In this document: piece after piece, positions 60,657 to 64,000 of the stretch
Layout of the letters: each line of letters opens with the position of its first letter
How positions within the stretch are numbered: the stretch's first letter is position 1
Assembly (NCBI GenBank): GCA_032164245.1
Contig: JAVMKO010000022.1
Span: forward strand, 10,415,845-10,479,844
Reading direction: 5' to 3'
Origin: Sternotherus odoratus
Taxonomy: Eukaryota > Chordata > Testudines > Kinosternidae
Length of the DNA: 64,000 bases
Made by a program: the position numbers and the translations under genes
The notes under the pieces: generated by a model
What the model was told of the DNA's origin: nothing
The model's input: only the letters and a program-made list of their open reading frames with translations
The model's database searches: none

Positions 60657-62172
60657 TGGGAAGCATTAATAACTCAACTGACTCTCTCAGTTTTTTAAAC
60701 CATTGGTGTTCACACATCATTCCTCTTTGTAGGAATAAAGGCTTACTGCAGGAACAGATCAAATCACCACGTTTGCCACTCCAAGGTCCGGAAAAATGCA
60801 CCTCAGGCGGTACAATTCCGTCATCCAACATTGTAGTCGGAATCTTTTTTGTTTTTATGTGTAAAACTCACTTTCCTCAAAACAGCCACAGATGCCTAGT
60901 ATCATTCATCCTATTTCAAACCGAAATGAAATTCAGCCTGTAAAAGTAAGTACAACCCATTTGTTCAACCAGACTACAAACCTATCAAACTGTCTCCCAA
61001 ATTCGCTAGTAATTAGTACCGATTACACACACACACAAAAAAAAAAAAACTCCAGGAAAAATAGAGGTACAGGCGAATCTCATTTAACCTTCATTCCCCT
61101 GATGTCAATTATATTCTCTGGTGTGAATCACTTACTCAATCTCGTCTCACCTGTGTTTATCTGAATGGTTTCAGTTTCCCCAAAATATCTTGAATAGGTG
61201 GAGTTGTACTTTCCAAAAGGCATTCTTGCTGGAGAGTCTTCTAAATTCCTTTGCCCTTGGAAAACCTTCCACCAGGCCTTAATCACATTGCCTGTAACAG
61301 TGCTGAAAACATTTTGAAAACAGATTAGTGCAGTTAGGACAAGTAGAGGAAGGGACTGTCACTAGAGGATGCCCATTATTGACTTTCATTGTCAGCAACA
61401 GATCATTTTCTTAGTATTGACAGGGCCTAAATATAACATTGGTACACACATGGCAGCGTTTTTCTTTAACTGGACTGAATTGACTTGGAAATTTAGTGTT
61501 CGCCTCTGATATGGAATGTGATAAATGTGGTTCTGCTCTGGAGAGAGATCATGTAAAAGTGGAACCTTCTAATTGATCAGTTCTGCCCCCATACATGTTC
61601 AGAATCCTGTCTGCAGACATTAGAAGCAAAAATAAGTTTGAGTTGTTTTTTACTCCTGTTAGCACTACAGTGCCAACACCGCTATAGGGGAGTGAGCTGG
61701 ATTTTGCTTCTTTTTGTGCATAAACAGAATTGCTTACTAAATTCCAATCTGTTATGCTTATGCAAGTTTGTTGAAGACAATGAGATTGCATAGACATTAT
61801 GGAGAGTAGAATTTGGCCAGCCACATCTTTCTTTCAAGGGATCGCTTGGCACTCAAATCCCAGTTTGAGTTTGCAGAGCTGCAGACTTGTAAAAACATAT
61901 TTATATTTGCAATCTGAGCTTGATCTAGAAATCACTGAAACACAGCAACCATAGGGCCTCATGGTACCATTTTTAGTCTCTTTTCTCTGTAGAACCACAC
62001 TTTAAACATTTATTTAGTTTGAGGATTGTGCTGTCCTTGTTCAACTTTAAAGATCAGACCTGAGAGTTTGAAAGAGGTTCTGTTGTTACCTGTGTAGACA
62101 GTCTTGTTTGATGGAGATAGCTAAGGTGGAAACAATTTAAAAATCCAGTGTGCCAGTGAGACATTTTAAACC

Positions 62173-62236
62173 TCAGAAATTTAAACTTAGAATCCAGGTA
62201 AACATCAGAAATTTAAACTTAGAATCCAGGTAAAAA
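62173..62236. repeat. 32-bp tandem duplication
   Basis: TCAGAAATTTAAACTTAGAA with its following ccaggtaaa occurs at 62173 and again at 62205, with no visible difference over 30 bp. Confidence 0.9.
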
Positions 62237-62885
62237 GTCCTGAAATCATTGGTTTTCCTTTTTCCCTTATTTCCTTTATTCTTGTCAGCATTTTCCCATC
62301 TATAAACTAATTGACAGAGCCAGCCCACCCTATTGTTCTGGAGGGTGGGATTAACCTCCTGTCTTCAGGGCAAAACAGGTGCTCCTCTCAGGTTGTTGTT
62401 AATCACTCCAAATATCTAGAAGGGAGGGAGGGAGCAGTACTGCAGGGCAGGCAACCAACTCCTTTCCTGTCACCTGTCACCAGAGAAAAGCCTGAGCGTG
62501 TCACCTCAAGGAGACACTGGTCTTCACAGTCCTGGGGATTAGGAACCCATGTTTCCTGTATGTCTGAGCAAGGTGTTGCTTTGGAGCCTGCAAAAATTGC
62601 CTGGTTTTGTTTTGCTAGTAACTATAATTTCATAATTCTATGTTTTTACTTACTGGAGGCAAAGCAATTTGAGGCAGTCCGATTAGGTGCTAATGAAATT
62701 GTTGTGTTATTTTTTTATTTTATTTTTTAAAGTCTTATATGTAACTAGGCTTGGAAGGATTTGATTTTTATTTCTTATGATCTAACAGGTCTTTGTTTAT
62801 TTCCTAGATGTATGTACTGACTTTTGGGGGGGCAATTTAAGAAAATAAAAACAAACCCCATAGATAGTAATGATTCAAAATGTAA

Positions 62886-62955
62886 TGGGCCAAATTAAGA
62901 CAGAATGTAAGCAGATTCAACTCCACTGAATTCACTGCAGTCCAAATTTGGCCCA
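62886..62955. repeat. 70-bp fold-back element
   Basis: TGGGCCAAATT at the left and AATTTGGCCCA at the right are perfect 11-bp inverted repeats, enclosing a caactccactgaattcact-type core seen in an old dispersed family. Confidence 0.6.
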
Positions 62956-64000
62956 GGGAATGTAAAAGTTGAGCTCTGTAAGATTTAAAAACAACATCAT
63001 GCAGTTGTGATTATCAAATATTTATAAGCATGATTGGTTCTTTGCTAATACAAAAAGGACATATTTATTAGTCCAAACAATATTTGAAATAAAAAAGTAG
63101 AGATGAGAAAGCTAAAGTGCTAAAATACCTTTTTAAATCCTTTTTATGGGGTGGAGGGAAAAAATTGGTTTTTTCCAAAGCACTGATTATCCTTCCAAGC
63201 CTTTCAATACTTTTAAGAAGAAATTGGATCCATTATTAAACAGAAAGTAAATTATTTGCTTTTAAACAGCAGATTCACAGTTTACTATGACTGATGACCA
63301 GAATGGGAAATTTACTTTCTGAAAACTCCTGCCATGGTAACCCTGTTATAGAAAACTCTATGCTATAAAGGCAAACCAGAATGCAGCATTACAATTGTTA
63401 CTGCAGTGAGCCTAGACTTATCACTATGAATGCTCATCTTTTGACTGAGTGTGTTGCATTAATATTTGAATTCAGGTAGTAATACAGTTGTCACTTGAAT
63501 TGAGTAGGTTGCAGAGAGGGAAGGGAGGCTGGAAGGAAGGTGTACATTTAGCTATCAATATATCAGATTTCCCAAGCAGATTTGTAGCATTTGCTGTTGA
63601 CATCTTTTGAGATTAGTGGCCTCTCTATATGAGATTAACCCAGTAGTGCTGAGATGTGGAGAAATTGCAGTCAGAAAAAATGACTTACTCTAGTAGGGAA
63701 GGAAATAATTATACTTTAAATTAAACTTGCTTTTTCCAACACTGTGAGGTTTCTGTATTTAGCTTTTATTTGGAAGCGATAGCGTATAGCATTTTTTATG
63801 CTGTTTAGTTTATATTTGTCTACTGCAGGCTTCTTTATACAAGCATCACCCCGTGCTCCCGCTCTGCTGTACACTGTTTTATAGTGTCCTGGTTGCCAGA
63901 AATTCTGATTGGAAGTTGCGTGTCTAGGTCAATAAGATGAAGATGTTACTTGCAGTTACAGTGACGTCCACTTAAGTGAATGCTTGACAAAAGTGTAACC

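Larger units (their letters stand above)
60657..64000 (+). other. USP49: Likely USP49 3' UTR and downstream flank
   Basis: No coding similarity follows the USP49 stop. Candidate poly(A) signals AATAAA are at 62844-62849 and 63088-63093. The open frame at 62311-62730 has no recognisable family. A 32-bp tandem duplication (62173-62236) and a 70-bp fold-back (62886-62955) lie inside. Confidence 0.35.

Noticed and set aside
62311..62730. 139-aa frame after USP49
   Set aside because: Starts in probable 3' UTR and ends in an AT-rich Phe/Tyr run; no recognised domain.

Overview
This window is vertebrate nuclear DNA. Its introns, repeats and gene order point to a sauropsid, most likely a turtle. It contains CR1/L2-type LINE remnants, non-autonomous hAT and Tc1/mariner elements, and several short interspersed families that I associate with turtle genomes. 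The organism call is an inference; no database search was possible.

Three conserved genes are present in the order BYSL (minus, 3' part beyond the left edge), MED20 (plus, complete, 212 aa) and USP49 (plus, complete, 697 aa). From memory this matches the BYSL-MED20-USP49 block of human 6p21. BYSL exons 1-4 lie at 3861-319. MED20 coding exons are at 6010-6023, 8066-8220, 10274-10527 and 10900-11115. USP49 coding exons are at 49253-50635, 53495-53699, 58376-58484, 59488-59693 and 60466-60656. All internal coding junctions have GT/AG sites and keep frame, and neither complete gene has an internal stop.

Region by region: 1-3861 is the 5' half of BYSL. 3862-5973 is the BYSL/MED20 divergent region, with an NRF1-type palindrome and an E-box close to BYSL. 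6010-13000 is MED20 and its likely 3' UTR. 13000-16000 holds a dead LINE and a 71-bp minisatellite. 16060-16740 is a CpG island with CCAAT and GC boxes, the best candidate for the USP49 promoter. 16740-17480 is a degenerate G/C-run minisatellite. 17500-49224 is a very long, mostly AT-rich probable first intron of USP49, with scattered MITEs, a nearly full-length 5S rRNA-like copy and LINE pieces but no convincing protein gene. 49225-60656 is the USP49 coding part, and 60657-64000 is its likely 3' UTR and flank.

The three genes do separate housekeeping jobs: small ribosomal subunit maturation, Mediator head module, and histone H2B deubiquitination. I found no undescribed gene system. The points most worth checking are a serine in place of the ubiquitin-contacting arginine in the USP49 zinc finger, two nearly identical GC-rich hAT elements with perfect 8-bp target duplications, a 504-bp fold-back retroposon with a 12-bp target duplication, a cluster of GCGTA motifs in the CpG island, a 5S-like copy with a duplicated 3' end, and two exon-like segments in the long intron.
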